Source of the DNA: Sanghuangporus weigelae
Lineage: Eukaryota > Basidiomycota > Agaricomycetes > Hymenochaetales > Hymenochaetaceae
DNA length: 64,000 bases
NCBI GenBank assembly: GCA_033182465.1
Contig: CP137323.1
Span: 1,302,001-1,366,000 of the forward strand
Reading direction: 5' to 3'
Shown here in pieces: positions 46,063-58,960 of the stretch. How positions within the stretch are numbered: the first letter of the stretch is position 1; every line of letters starts with the position of its first letter. Both the position numbers and the translations under genes were made by a program. The notes under the pieces are model-generated. The model searched no databases and was not told where the DNA came from. It worked only from the letters and a program-made list of their open reading frames with translations.

Positions 46063-47145
46063 GTGGAAGTCCGAAGAATACAGTCATCGCGCAGATGTCT
46101 GTATTCGTGCGGGCTGGCCTGCTTCTTGCGGCCGGAGCGGAGTGCCGTACTCCCACTCTCTCGCTCTCCTTATCTATTTTCACGTTTCTATTACACGATT
46201 ATTCTTGTTGTGCGCCTGTGGACTATCTTACTATCTTCTCATCTCGGTGAGTTTGTTTTTTTGTCTCTTTTGGTTGGAGGCTTGTTGCTGACTACTTATG
46301 TTCGTATTTAATGACTACCATCTTCCACATTTTAGTGTTACAGGGATTCTCTCGCGATTCTTCTTTACTCGATTCTCGATTCTTTCCTCTATCCCGTCTC
46401 TTGATTGTTTCTCTGACTCTCTGTCCGCGTGTGTATCCCCAGTATTAGCACACCTATTCATCCCCAACGCCACCGTTGTTCTTGGCACAACTCGCGTTCC
46501 GTGTCGTGACCATAGTTTCCCCAACCTCCCCCTGCATCTCCTCTCGAGTCCCTTGCAATCATTCAACAAATCTATCGCCTGTCGCTCCGGTCACCACGCC
46601 ATCAAGCCCCATAGACCATCTACCTGCGCCACCCGACCTTTTTGACAAGGACTTCTTTCATTGGTTCGCGTAGTATCTTCTATATCTATATTTCTGTCCA
46701 GTTCCCTCCGTCTCTGTGTCCGTCTAAATCGATTTTTTTTTGGTTCTGTGCATTGTAATATATATCATCCTACGTAGCATCAATAGAGCTTTTCTTTTCT
46801 TTTGGTTTCTGTTTTCTGTGTTCTTTTTGGGCCATCCACGTACGTAGTACTCTCTTTCTGATCCCACTCTCCGACTCAACTCGAGCCGTTTCGTACAGGC
46901 CGATGAAATGATTGATGATCATTGCTTGGGCACCGTCACGTTTCGACCGCCTTAAATTGAACGCTGTACTCTCATATGTACCTTGTCAGATTTTGAAAAG
47001 ATATACGTCCCTCCCCGCAACAAAGAAGGAAAACCAGAAGAAAACTTTCTCGTTCGTTTTCTATTCGCGAGTCCCTACTATTCTGCTGGTAATACTCTGC
47101 TAAAGTATAGTATAGCACTAGTCCTTACTGCTGCTCTTCTTTCGC
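46063..47145. other. Intergenic between convergent genes
   Basis: 3' regions of the phosphatase (plus) and protease (minus) genes. T-rich stretches near 46730-46800 would suit transcript ends. No gene is seen. Confidence 0.4.
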
Positions 47146-48950
47146 TTACTTCTTCTTTCGCTTACTGCTGCTTCCATCATGATCTTTATCTTTTCGTTTA
47201 CTACCTTCAGCTGCAGAACTTTCCTTTCGCTTTTGCTTTCTCTCTGCCTCTTTGGCTGCTTTCTCTGCCTCTCTGGCCGCCTTTTTCTCTGCCTCTTGAA
47301 GCTCTTTCAAAAGCTTGTCGAACTCGGGACTTCGGGCTTCTGTCGTATCCTTCTTTACGAATCCCACATAATGGCGATCGGGACGAGTGCAATCCATAAT
47401 AGTATACCGCTCTTGATCTTGACGGAGCAGTCAGCAAAAAAAAAGTTATAAACCAAGAGATGAGTACACGCACAGAATGGGATACCCAATGTGATATCGT
47501 GACTGCTGTTTACTCCCATCGTTATCAGCACAAGATAACCTTCTTCAGGAGTCACTTCCATGTTCCGCAGAACCACCTTGGGGAACACCATATGCTGAGG
47601 AGGAATCCGGACCTTGAACGTCTTTTGTTTCTTGTCAACGAATGAGAATACCAAGCCTTGCAACATCGGCGCACACTCCTTTGGAATCTGCAAGAGGGTT
47701 CCGTAGTGATGATGGAGTTCTTCGTGGGGAATCTGCGAAGAATCCAGAGTGTCGCACCAGGCTCTGAACATATTTTGATTTAAACCTATCCCGAGACAGC
47801 CAGTATCAACGATGGCTGATACACCTGTAATTATTTGGTACTGCTCCCCGACCCTAATCACCAGCTCTTGCGCAGATCTTAGATTACCATACCGCATTTG
47901 AGTGTTCACTCCCAGGCAACGGATTATTTCAGGACGTCTTGCGGTCCATTCTATATCCCCTTCAGCTCTGCATATGTTTGGGTCGACAGCTCCGAAGTCA
48001 ACATGTCCCGAAAAAACAAATCGTGCTTGTGAGTCCTCGTTCCATGGTGAAATATTGATTCCATGGATGAGTTGGAGGTTATCTTGCCTCGCGATAGTAC
48101 TAAGCACTGTAGGGCAATCTTCAACCGCCGGGTAAGGTTGACCTGCAGCGACGAGGAGTTCTGGGCCCAATCCGGCTAAGGCATGGGATAATCCTAACAG
48201 AATGGGATGGCTCTGACAGACGTAAAATGTCTGGTCACGAATGTCCGCATGAACCGGATTCCCAATTCTAATGTGGCCATGGGCGAGAAACCCTCTGACT
48301 GCCTGACCACTTGGATAGTAATCGAAATTTACCTCCAACTCCTTGAGCCTATTTCTCTCGTCCAAGATCGAATGATTAGTCTTGACATCGTTCAGGTCTC
48401 TGAAATAGTTCTCGTTGATGAGGAAGAATCGTGCGCCACTGTCCAGGATTGTGTTCAAGCTGCGGTGACACTCGGGCCTAAAGACTGTCATTGGAGCAGC
48501 GAGACGGTACAGTAGGCCTGCAGCGCCGATGCGCGTCATGTATGATCTATATAGCGCAGTCTCAGTCGCATAAGTATCCAGATCTTCGAACAACGGCTCG
48601 ACCGAGACTCTGCGCGGTTTTAGTTTGAGGTTCACACCTCGAGTGGAGGCGTTTATAGATAATTTGGTCATCATCTCTTCTAAGCCCGTCGTCGAAGACC
48701 CACGGTGCGAAGCATGACCTGTCTTAGTTCCGCTTTCGGACCTTTGAGACGGAGCATTGGGATCTCGTTCCTTCAAGCTACGATCTGTCATGTCTGAAGA
48801 TCAGCATCGTAGGAGAGCACAAACTAGCGTATAGTCACGACCTTTAGTTCTATCATGCTCGTGATGTCTTGAGGTACCACCATGCCTGTATCTCCCATGT
48901 TCGTGTCTGCTTGACGCGCTACGCTGCCTTGATGATTGATATCCATCCAT
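47146..48950 (-). CDS. Pepsin-like aspartic protease with basic nuclear-type tail
   Basis: Exons 48950-48842, 48793-47474 and 47417-47146 join in phase to 566 residues. The N-terminal about 100 residues are Arg/His/Ser-rich with no signal peptide. The first lobe holds NTILDSGARFFLI (catalytic Asp in DSG) and a flap-distal LLGLSHALAG. The second lobe holds SAIVDTGCLGIGL (catalytic Asp in DTG) and ends DITLGIPFYQERYTIMD...HYVGFV, as pepsin-family proteins do. After residue 500 comes a charged helix of about 65 residues (KELQEAEKKAAREAEKAAK) closing with SSKRKKK. Pepsins are normally secreted or vacuolar, so an intracellular or nuclear role is suggested. The acceptor of the last intron (CAAG) is weaker than the others. 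Confidence 0.7.
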
Positions 48951-48975
48951 ATACAAACACTCGATTTTGAAAGCT

Positions 48976-48984
48976 CTTTATATA
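48976..48984 (-). promoter_or_regulatory. TATA box of the protease gene
   Basis: TATATAAAG on the minus strand lies about 26-34 bp upstream of the chosen ATG. The leader would be very short, or the first exon may begin elsewhere. Confidence 0.5.
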
Positions 48985-49879
48985 GAGATGCGGGCAGAAA
49001 AATATTATAGGATCCAGAATGAACAAAGCAATATTAAAGTACCACGGGAGCAAAATTCGTCGTGTTTTGCTGTCAGAGCTGTAGTTACGAACTTGGGCGG
49101 CTTCAGATAGGAGTGCAATCTTGGTGCATTACTTTCCTCGATGGGAAAGTCACATGTCAGATAGCTTGAGTTTGCTTCAAATTTGCTCCTGTTAGAGACT
49201 GGAACCAAGAATTAGTGGGGTTTCTTTTAGCAATATTGACAATGTGGTTTGCAGGACATCAGGCCTCGGGAGTGAACTGATAACAAAACTTTCAAAAACG
49301 TTTCCGCCAACTTGACTCAAAGAAGACAGATTGCGTGGCGTGCTTTGAAAAGAAAAGATTGCTCGAGAGCACGCACAAAATCGTTGTACTGAGGCAAATT
49401 TGACATGCAATCAATCTTTTCTTCTCGTCAGGACGAGCACGAGCTCGCTTAAAGATTACGTCATACTAATACTGCGGTCACCGGTGACGATTCATTCCTT
49501 CTGATTCGTTCACCATTTCTGTCCTTCATTAAAATGTTTATTTTATATTTTATTCAGTTTACATAGGTGAGGAAATATCACAACCTCAATAGCGAATGCT
49601 AACCCCTACATCCCTTCCTACACCTGATGCGTTCACAGTTGGGACCGTCTTGTGTCCGACGTCTCGGCACACGCTTATCTCGTGCTTAGAAAGAAAATGC
49701 TATTAGTATTACCCACGTCTTTATGATCATGTGTCTTGGTGCTGTCGTTATGCATGCAAAACGTGACTCCTGGTCCATCACGTAGCTAAGCCTGGTCTAC
49801 TTGATCATCGACTCGGGCAAGAAACGGAGAGGCGAAGTGAGTTCAGTCCCACCACTTTCCAGTGACGGATTGTATTCTG
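48985..49879. other. Divergent intergenic region
   Basis: About 900 bp between the protease gene (minus) and the cyanamide hydratase gene (plus). Short frames without domain text; probably promoter DNA of both genes. Confidence 0.4.
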
Positions 49880-49886
49880 TATAAAG
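49880..49886 (+). promoter_or_regulatory. TATA box of the cyanamide hydratase gene
   Basis: TATAAAG lies 65 bp upstream of the ATG at 49945. Confidence 0.5.
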
Positions 49887-49944
49887 GTTCATGAAGAAAC
49901 TCATTTGCTAAGCCAGTATTCTCATTAGAGTTATACCTAGAACA

Positions 49945-51013
49945 ATGGCGACTTTGTCTGACGAACAAAAGGTCAAACTCTATGGATACACCCCCGTTGC
50001 AAGAGATCCCGACGTGCTGTTCAAGGAGCACCCTACCGCGAGTGGAGAAAATCCCAGACAGGATCTGTTCAAATTTGAGAATTTCCCTCTTCCCGATTCT
50101 CCTCTCGTTCGGACGGTCAAGCAGTTTGTGAAGGTGTGCTTCCGGCTTGTGAATCGCCTGAACGCAATATAGCAATCTTACATTACCAAATAGACAAAGT
50201 TGAACGAACAAACATTCAACCATAGTAACCGTGTTTACATTTATGGTATCGTTCTCTCTTACTTCCCACCGAACAAACCCAGGTAGACTCTACGATTTAG
50301 GAACTGCCCTTGTTAAGACTCATTTCCCCGACTGGTCATACGACTCTGAGACATATTACCTCACATGCCTCCTGCACGATGTCGGGACCGCAGACGACTT
50401 CCTCGCTACAACAAAGATGTCTTTCGAGTTCAAAGGTGCGATCGTCGCACGCGAACTGTTGCTTGCAAGTGGAGGCGTTGAGGATCAGGCTGATAGCGTC
50501 TGTGAAGCCATAATTCGACACCAGGATATCTTTGCGAAGGGGTATGTTGTTTATTGATGTTAATTATTCATCGCACCACGGAGTCCAATACTTGTTTACT
50601 CAGTGGCAACATAACAATGATCGGCCAGATCATCCAGCTAGCTACCATTCTTGGTGAGTTTATTATATCACCCCGAATGTCATATTACTTACATTCTTCA
50701 TTGTAAGACAACGTTGGGATGTAAGTAGAGATTCTCCTGATAGAAGTCCTCCCAAACCTGCTTCTATCACATATTTCCATTCAATAGCCGAGCAAACCTG
50801 ATCCATCCGGACCTCATAGCAACTACGTGCGCTGCCTTTCCGCGCAAAGGCTGGTCCGAATGCTTCGCGTGCACCATTGAAAAGGAATTGGCACTTAAGC
50901 CTTGGTGCCACACTTCCATATTTGAGCAACCGAACTGGGTCGACGGAGTCCCGAGCAATTTTGCAACAGATGTGCGGGCGAACAGTAACATGGATAGATA
51001 TGGTAAACTGTAG
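49945..51013 (+). CDS. Cyanamide hydratase-type HD-domain protein, six exons
   Basis: Exons 49945-50133, 50194-50224, 50283-50541, 50604-50653, 50708-50720 and 50788-51013 join in phase to 255 residues, the usual family length. HD-fold metal ligands are seen in TFNHSRLYDLG (His), YYLTCLLHDVGTADD (His-Asp) and CEAIIRHQDIF (His-Asp). KGWSECFACTIEKELALKPW is typical of the C-terminal half. Fungal cyanamide hydratases add water to cyanamide to give urea, using a zinc-bound HD site; many fungal paralogs have untested substrates. Exon 5 is only 13 nt (DNVG and part of the next codon). No frame lesion is present. It acts in the cytosol since no targeting signal is visible. Confidence 0.88.
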
Positions 51014-51661
51014 GCCTTGTACAAGTAAACGCATCAGGATCATTGTAAAAGCTATGCCGTGCTTCACTCGAATAAGCGTAACCATGTCTGGTCGTGCACT
51101 TATATATGTACATTGATGAAGTCCGCTGTGGCATACACGTAAAGATAAATGCAATGCAAGTTCGAACATACTCTACATGTCTCACACATTGATTCATAGA
51201 ATGAGGCAATCTGCAACCAGATATTCGAGCCGAATAAAGCTCGATGCAATCCTTCTTGCACACCATAGCAAATACACCTTTACAGTATATCAATGCTTCT
51301 CTGCCGTAGGAATGTGCTCTTCAATTTCCACGTAGTAAATCCCTACCCATTCGAGAATATCTTTCCAGGTAGTGAACATCATCCTGTTGAAAGTTATTGC
51401 AGGTACGTGCTCCGTAAGTTCAGCTTTATATAAGCACGTACATGGAATGATATACCGTAAATAAGACAAAGCATCCACTGACAGAAAATTTCACAAGCAG
51501 AATGTCCAACAGAGAAATAAGAACGGCAATCCGACCGAAGAAAAAAAGACAGCACAATGGAAGTGTTCACACCGGCTAGAATGCAAGCGGCAATAATGTA
51601 GGCAGATACGGAAAAAAAGAAGGAAGATAATCGATCAAACACGTGACGAAATAGGTCGTGT
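51014..51661. other. Intergenic between convergent genes
   Basis: 3' flanks of the hydratase and zinc-finger genes. No supportable gene. Confidence 0.4.
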
Positions 51662-53375
51662 CTAAAACCGACGTGCACGCTTGATACCGGTACTTGAGCC
51701 TTCGCCTCTATCATCCTCTTCTTCCTCAGCACATCTACCCATGCTCCTTAGCCATTGCTTTTCTTCTTCCACAAGTTTTGGGTCGTCTACGCTGACGTAG
51801 TCGGCTACGGTGGGTTCTGTCTTCCTTTTCGCAGCCAAATTCCTTTCGTGTCCATCACGCAAATGACGGACAAATTGGTCGCGCGTTCCGCGAGAGAAGG
51901 ACGTATCACAAGGGCAGGTGTATGCGTTCACCTGCAGGTGCACCTCCGTGACGTGGCGCGGTAAGCCCGTATTGGGCCCGACAGTTTTCGATGATCCCCT
52001 ATCTTCTGCCCACAGGCACCGTTCTTCTGTCAAGCGTCTGGGGCATTCGAGTTTGCCACCAGGATGTTCAGCCAGGTAGGCATCCACATGATCAGCAATG
52101 TGGGCACGAATCGACCCGGCGCCAAGGGATGTCAGACACGCTCCATTCGGCAGGGCGTCGTGCGGTGGGAATGGGCAGGACCACCGGTGTGAAGCAGTAT
52201 GCACGGGATTAAGGCCGAACCGATAAATTATAAATCCTGTTGACAACGGGTTCGGGCCCGTAATCTTTGCCTTCCCTTTTATTTTCCTGGTGTTGCCACG
52301 TCCAACAGCCGTTCCATTAGAGTTGCAGCCACCATCGCTGCTCGAAGATCTTGGGTCGCGTTTTCTTTTTCTTGCATGGAGACTACTTGATTGGAGATCG
52401 GTGGCCTTTCGTGCTGGGTCCGTCTGTATCATGCGTTGCTCATTTTGCACGATGGGAGGGCCGCCATTTGTCGGCGTAGAAACCAGCCCCTCTGACGGAG
52501 GGCTCGCGGATGAAGCCAGAGTCAATGCTCTAGGCACAATTATTATCAATAGATTATGGGGATGAAGAGGGAAGGGCGCATACGGTGTCTCTTCTCTCTC
52601 GGCCAACGTCTCGTCATCGGAGCGTGAGGCGGAATCTTTGACGGGATGTTCATCCGTCTTTCCCCCCAACGGTCCATTCAATGTGCAACTGGTCATCACT
52701 GGCTCACCAGTGAACCTGTCGAATTCGAAGCGTTCATCTGTGATGTAGAACGCATACTGTTTCAAAAGATCCATGAAATTGTCTAGACTTATGGAGGGAA
52801 TGTTCATAAGTTACGATTTCATGAACAAAGAAACAATATGCTCACCTTAGGCTGGCAATAGTTTTTGCTGATTGTACTAAGCTGCCATTCGGAAATAAGT
52901 TCGTTTCCGATGAGTCCTCTTCGGTGGGGACTGTCGGTCCTGAGACGCTATTGCTGGTATCGCCGCATAGTGGATCTATGATGGTTTCACTTGGTGGCTC
53001 GGTAAGGCTGAGCAACATGTCGAATCTGAATACGGGAAAAGGGTCAGCAGCAAGCAGATCAGGCAACTTATTGTCGTACCCATCTTCTACTGGGTGGAGA
53101 AGGCTTTCCAGCCTCTCCAGGGACCCCTCGATTTCGATAGGATTGTCGTCGGGAGCCCCGAACAATTCATCAGGCATTTTCAAAAAGTCCAGTGCGGAGC
53201 TCGTCTCTTCCAGGAGAGCGCTTTCAGTCGCGTCAGTACGCGTCAGAGGCTCAGTTATATACGTAAGATGTGCTTACTTAGGTGTTGCTTCTGATTCTCC
53301 TTTATCTTCAGACGCGTCAGTGGTTTGGGACGATGTGGATGAAGGAGAGTACGAACGACTGTGCGACTGGGCCAT
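51662..53375 (-). CDS. Zinc-finger protein Z1, five exons
   Basis: Exons 53375-53278, 53220-53080, 53025-52846, 52787-52584 and 52529-51662 join in phase to 496 residues. The first about 90 residues are acidic (LKMPDELFGAP, EGSLERLESLLHP). A conserved box NFMDLLKQYAFYITDERFEF follows at about 145. The C-terminal half holds three Cys/His units of C2H2-like type: CPFPPHDALPNGACLTSL with H-x4-H, CPRRLTEERC with HVTEVH, and YTCPCDTSFSRGTRDQFVRH. The acidic coiled segment EEEEDDRGEG and the basic end GIKRARRF follow. It looks like a nuclear DNA-binding regulator with an acidic N-terminal activation-like region. The gene is paralogous to its upstream neighbour Z2. Confidence 0.75.
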
Positions 53376-54431
53376 GGTGGCTTGGCTTCAAGAGAACAGA
53401 TGTCTACAGGGAAGACGTGTCACGAATAGGGTCTAAGTACGAGATGGGCTGCCTTGTGGATAACGCACTGGGAGGAGAGACCACAAAGAGACGAGGAGGG
53501 ACGCGACGCGTTTTATTTGTCTGCTTATGTCATCTCTGTTTTGACAAACATGGACAAACGTGTCGCGTTTCTCAGAACGGCCCAAATCATTGTTTTTGAT
53601 GATGAGATCGTAAAAATGGCAAATTGGAACCGCAGATGTCAACGCATAACGTGTTTCAACGAAAGGGACTTGTAAAGACGAAATAATAATATGCCAGTAA
53701 ATTCCCTTGTCGTCCGCAAACCACCAAGCCACGGCACATGGATGTGTCATCTGCGAGGCCTGTCACTAACTTTCTTTATGCCTAAATGAATTATTAACGA
53801 TTACTTGTTCGAAGAGCGCGAAATGACGCTATCCGTTATTAGCGGCACTGATCGGACCTCGTGCATTTGCCCCAGATTGTAGGTGGCTTATTCTTTGAGA
53901 GGACATAACATGCCATGGTACTGTATCGTGGCCCGAATCATGGAACAGATTTTATACCTATATATCATTCATATCGACACGAGCTCCCGACCGTTCTTTG
54001 AACATTGTGCGTACCCGACCTTGTAGGTTATTCGAAGATCAGGATCCTTTGCTCGGCCAAGTTCATTTATATCATTTTCAAATCTCCAAATCCGTTGGCT
54101 ATTTCTTTATGATTCGGTGAGCTTCGTGTGGATTCACTTTATGATGGATAATATAAATAAGCCCATGTCTAACTCTATAATATACAATGAGCTATGAGTA
54201 CAGTAACAGAGCACTTTGTGAATGGAAACGTTGAAACAAGATAACGACAGCAAAAACAGATAGATGAATGTGAAAGTCCGAATAAAAACTGGAAGGTGGT
54301 AGTGTCGGCATGAGCAAGAATACGAGCAAGAATACAAGAAAGAAACAGCGTAGAATGCGAAAGATGAATATATACGAAAAAGGATGAAGATTGATTGCGA
54401 CGAGATGATCGATCAAATGCACGTGAGAGTC
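53376..54431. other. Intergenic between tandem paralogs
   Basis: Upstream region of Z1 and downstream region of Z2. The reading frames on the minus strand near 54175-54430 are Ser/Phe-rich and show no domain text. No gene is called. Confidence 0.4.
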
Positions 54432-56134
54432 TTACGCAAGACAATGTAACCGAGCCTTTAAAACCGACGCGCACGCTTCACACCTCGACTTGAGCCTTCC
54501 TTCGCCTCTATCGTATTCTTCTTCTTCAGCACGTCCACCCTTGCTCCTCAACCATTCTGCTTCTTCTTCGACCAGCTTTGAGTCGTCTATATCCACAAAT
54601 CCTGGTACGGTCGGATCCGTCCTTCTCTTCTGTGCCAGATTTTTCCTATGTCCGTCGCGTAAGTGACGAACGAATTGGTCTCTCGACCCTCGGGCGAAGC
54701 GGGTTCCGCAGGGACACTTGTATGCGTTCGACTTTAGATGGACATCGGCGACATGCCTGGGCAGGCCTGTGTTCGACCCAGTTGCCTTCCACGAGCACCC
54801 TTTCTCCACAGTGCGGAATGGACATTCGAGAGTGCCATGAGGGTGTTTTGCCTTATATGCATTGATATGGTCGATTACATGGGACCGAACAGCCGTGGCA
54901 TCGAAGTCTGCATGGCACTTTCCTCCTGGCAGCGCGTCTGTTGCGGGAAAAACACATTCCCATCTCTCGGTGCCGCTGCGTACGGGCTTTATCCCGAATC
55001 GATAAGTTATGAACTCTGTCGATAGTGAGTTCATAACTGTAACCTTCTTTATCCCTTTTTCTTTCGCATTATTCCCGAGTCTGGAAGAATTCTTAAAATT
55101 GCCGTTGCCATTCAATTTTCTTGTGTTCTGTACTTGACCGCCCCGTTTTCTCTTCTGACTCGAACGTTGACCGCTTGGTCCAGAGGCGGTGGTTTGCTCT
55201 TCCTGATCTGACTCGACCGTGCCTTGCTTCCATTGAATTCTCGGGCAGTTTCCGTCTTTTGTCGTAGAGCACTGTCCCTCTGACGGAGGGCCCGTATTTT
55301 CACCCACAGTCAAAGCTCTGGACAGATATCAGTGACAATTGATAGAGATGAAGAAAGACAAGCACATACGGCGTTTCTTCTCGCCTAACCAGACCGTCCT
55401 CACTATAAGGAGGACCTGGGACTTCTCCCGCCACCAGCGATTCGGGGAAAGCGTAGCTGATCAGCGGTGGCTCGCCGATGAACTGGTCAAATTCAAAACG
55501 AGGATCACTTGCATAGAATGCGTATTGATGCAAGAGATCCATGAAGTCTTGTGTACTTATGAAAGAATATTCATGAGTTCCGATTTCATGATCATAAAAG
55601 CACGAACGCACCTTAATCGGGAAATAATTTCCACTGATTGTTTCAGACGTTCCTTCAGAAGAATTGTCTGCGGTGCCTCATTGGCAGGCTCCGACAACTG
55701 CGAGGCTCCGTCGTTGTACGTATTGACTCGCAATGAAACTTCAGTCTCTGTTGGTGGCTCGGAAAGCTTCAACAACGAATCTGGTCTGAGCATGGAAAGG
55801 AGTGGTCAGCGAAACGAAAGGCAGACAAGTGAATATCATACCCATCTTGTACTGGACAGAGAAGGCTCTCTAGCCTCTCCAGGCATCCCTGAATTGCATC
55901 AGGTGTCTCGTTACCAAACAATACCTCATCGGGCATCTCCAGAAAGTCTAATTCTGCAGGCATCTGTGTCAATGATGTGCTTTCAATCGTGTCAGTACGC
56001 GTGGGAGGATGAGATGTATACTCTGGACAAACTTACTTTGGTGTGGCTTCAAACTTTCCTTTATGATCGGACGCGGAGGTAGTTGTGGAGGATGTGGAGG
56101 AGGGTGATTGTGCGATGGTGCCGGGGGTGGTCAT
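54432..56134 (-). CDS. Zinc-finger protein Z2, paralog of Z1, altered C-terminus
   Basis: Exons 56134-56037, 55979-55842, 55785-55612, 55555-55370 and 55317-54432 join in phase to 493 residues. All five exons and intron phases match those of Z1, and exon 1 has the same length (98 nt). The box DFMDLLHQYAFYASDPRFEF and the three finger units (CVFPATDALPGGKCH, CPFRTVEKGC, YKCPCGTRFARGSRDQFVRH) are retained. Near 54497 a GAAG is duplicated relative to Z1, which shifts the frame. The KRARRF-type basic end becomes RLKSRCEACASVLKARLHC. All fingers stay intact, so the protein may still fold but loses a likely nuclear-targeting tail. A probable product of local duplication. Confidence 0.7.
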
Positions 56135-57329
56135 AATGGCTTTATTCAAAGAGAATAGGTGACCACAGTGGTCAAGTACTCGACAGGAAGTCAAATGACG
56201 AGAAGGGATGCTTTGTGGGTACAGCAGTGGAGGAGGGAATACAAAGAGACGAGGATAGACGGGACGCGTTTTATTCTCTGCTTATGTCATCGCTATTATG
56301 ACAAACATGGACAAATAAGTCGCGCTTTTCTTTCTTAGACAGCCCAAATCATCTTCAAGGATGAATTGCCCAAGACATCCTTCTGAAAATATGACCTTGG
56401 AAATGCGCGCGTCAGTGAAGGGCAAATCTCGTCGAAATACTAAAGGCACAGTACAAGTATACTGATAAATCTTTTCGCTTCCCACAAGTTAGCAAGCCAC
56501 GGTCAAAACTTCTATTGTGCTCGGCCTATTTTCCATAACTTAGGCCTGAGTCAATTCGCAGTTGGTTGGTGTACCTGGATCCTTAGCTACAGAATAACGC
56601 CACCTGAGATTGGCTATAATTCCGAGACAACTATCGCATGAGTCACAAGGTTACGCTCCTCCGCCCCCGGATGTACTTCTTGCAGTGACTGCCAAGTTTC
56701 TCCCAAGTGCAGGTCAACGCGAACGCAGAAATCGGACGAATTTCCTTCGTCTTCGTCTTTATCTTTGTCTTCATGCTTTCCTGTTCCGTAATTGAATGCA
56801 TTCACAAGTGTTGTTTTCTTTGGTAGACTGTCAATTGAGGTCGATGCCCATCATCTAGTCAAACATCGTCAATGCGCGTCCGGTCGGTTTGTATTGTCCA
56901 TCATCCTTGTATACAAGCCTCTGGTATCCCTACGACGAGCTGCCGTGTTCGACAGTACCTTTGATGCCCAAGTGATGTAGAAGTTCAGCACGTCTTTTTG
57001 TTCATTCTATAGGGTGCTCGCTACATATTTATGCACCGGGACCGCCAATTTCGATATGACCCGACATAGTGTAAGGGTTTCGTTCCACGGCTTTAGAGAA
57101 GTACCTTGAACAAGTTGAAAGTCGTTCTGCTCTGCGACAGGCTTGATGATTATGGGACAGTCAGATTCAAGCTCGCCAACTCTTGGGATAAAAGGCTCCG
57201 GACACCTCCTACTGATGTCTGAAACGGACCCGAGAACAATGTATGATTGTCACAAGCATAGCATCTTTGGTCCACTGTTTTCAAAAATCCTTGTGGAGGA
57301 CCGATCTTGAACGACCATGAGCAATGAAA
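56135..57329. other. Intergenic, nothing supported
   Basis: Upstream region of Z2 and short frames on both strands (for example 56614-56805) without domain text or clear splice sites. Confidence 0.35.
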
Positions 57330-57811
57330 CCCCTTATCCTCCCCTAATCGTTACAAAAGCGTGGCTCGTACTACTGAATATTATAATGCTCGTCGTGAAT
57401 CGCGAAGGCTTCAAGCTCTTCCTGACTTTCGAATACGCCCTTCCGAACAAGAAAGAACGGCGCACCACTTCGAACATGGTGGCTACTTCTCGATTTTGGG
57501 GCTGGGCGAATGTGATTGAAGTAGCCAGACGGAACTTAACTCCAACCACTGGTAAATGAGCCATATGCGAAGCGTGTAACGGTGTTCCTGTCGTCTGCGA
57601 CTCTGTGTTTTCGAAGAATCCGTGGACTCGAGTTTAAAAAGGTTTCAACTTGACTTTCAGTCCAGCTTTCGGCGTCGAGGAGTCTTTGACGGACAGGTTG
57701 GTCATAGAGCGTGCAAGGCCTGACTCTTGGTTCATCTTTGAGGCTTGCGTCTGCTTTACTACCGCTTGAGCCAGATCCTTCAGGCACGACATCTGCACTG
57801 CCTTCGTGCAA
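57330..57811 (-). pseudogene. Degenerate coding remnant, possibly phosphotransferase-like
   Basis: Minus-strand text SWTESQVETFLNSSPRILR and DDRNTVTRFAYGSFTSG continues in another frame as VVGVKFRLATSITFAQ and NREVATMFEVVRR. The order (Thr-Arg-x-x-Gly, a Val-Lys pair, then an E-x-x-T-M helix) is reminiscent of the N-terminal lobe of fungal aminoglycoside-phosphotransferase-like proteins. The match is weak, the frame is shifted near 57565, and nothing catalytic follows. Confidence 0.3.
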
Positions 57812-58960
57812 ATGGCGATCTATAAAGCTATATGTACGTTAGCATCGCATTAGGACTTGCCAGAAAACATTAGAATGCTCATGCCCTCGGGAAGCCGTCG
57901 ACCACTTTCTATCAATTGAGACCGTCGTTCTCAAAGGGGTCTTGAACATCTTGTTTGTCGGAGGAAGTCAAGACACAAGGCGTTCTTCATAGATTCCAGG
58001 CCATAACGTGACAAGCGAGTCGACACAATGTCACGAATACTCACCGTGATTAGAGAACTAGAAAGCAAAGTAGTACGGTTAAATAGCAACGATACGATCC
58101 AGAATTCCTTCTTCGCGTGTCCTCTGCACTGATAACGTAGCACAATTCGGGCATATAATGCAAAAGTGTGTCCGATGTCACACAATGCTCTATGTAGCTA
58201 CATCTTGTAGCTAACAGGCAGGGGGGTGAAGATTGCACGCAAGGCAGACCAATGGCGTTACGGATGTCGCTAGCCAAGAAGCAATGATGAGTGATTTGTA
58301 CGGCGCACCTCCATTCTTCCGAGCTTTATGGAGTATCATAAAGAATTCAGGCCAGTGACATATACGCATGCAATCCTCTCCACACGAAAATGTCCTAACT
58401 TTCGGAGTCTGAGACTTGAGTGCATTCAATTGCGAATGACGCCCTTTGCAGTTTCTACAAAGTCATCTCGCGGCAAGATAAGAAGCCTCTATGAGGTTGC
58501 GAGCTTGAGCTCATCATGTACTTACTCGGCCACCAGTGACTCTTTCTTGGCTTGAAATTTTGATCCTGAACTCCAAGAAGGAGAAGGAACTAATGCATAA
58601 TATCTTGGTCCCCATTATGTCATGAGTTTGCCTTCAAGACCAGTCTAGCGTTTCGGGAAACAGCAGTCATATAGTCAGTGACAGTCGGAACCAGAAAACA
58701 CACGATGGAATGAGTAGAACAAAGCGAGGCCAGTTTGGGCGCACCACCTGCCTTCTAGGATACCACATTCAAGTTCATCGATATTTCTTTGCGCTGGCAG
58801 CGACGCAGAGATAGTACATAGCGATCGTTCCAAAGAACCCAGACCGGAAACAGCAGAAGGATTTGTCATGATTCTTAGTACGCGTCTCGAATCATGGACT
58901 GTATTGTTCCACGGAAAGATGGCCATAAGGCAACTTGAAGTAATAACTGAGGTCAAGAAA
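57812..58960. other. Intergenic, nothing supported
   Basis: Short frames on both strands; no recognisable domain or RNA gene. Confidence 0.35.

Noticed and set aside
51755-52565. Plus-strand frames opposite Z1
   Set aside because: Antisense shadows of the large last exon.
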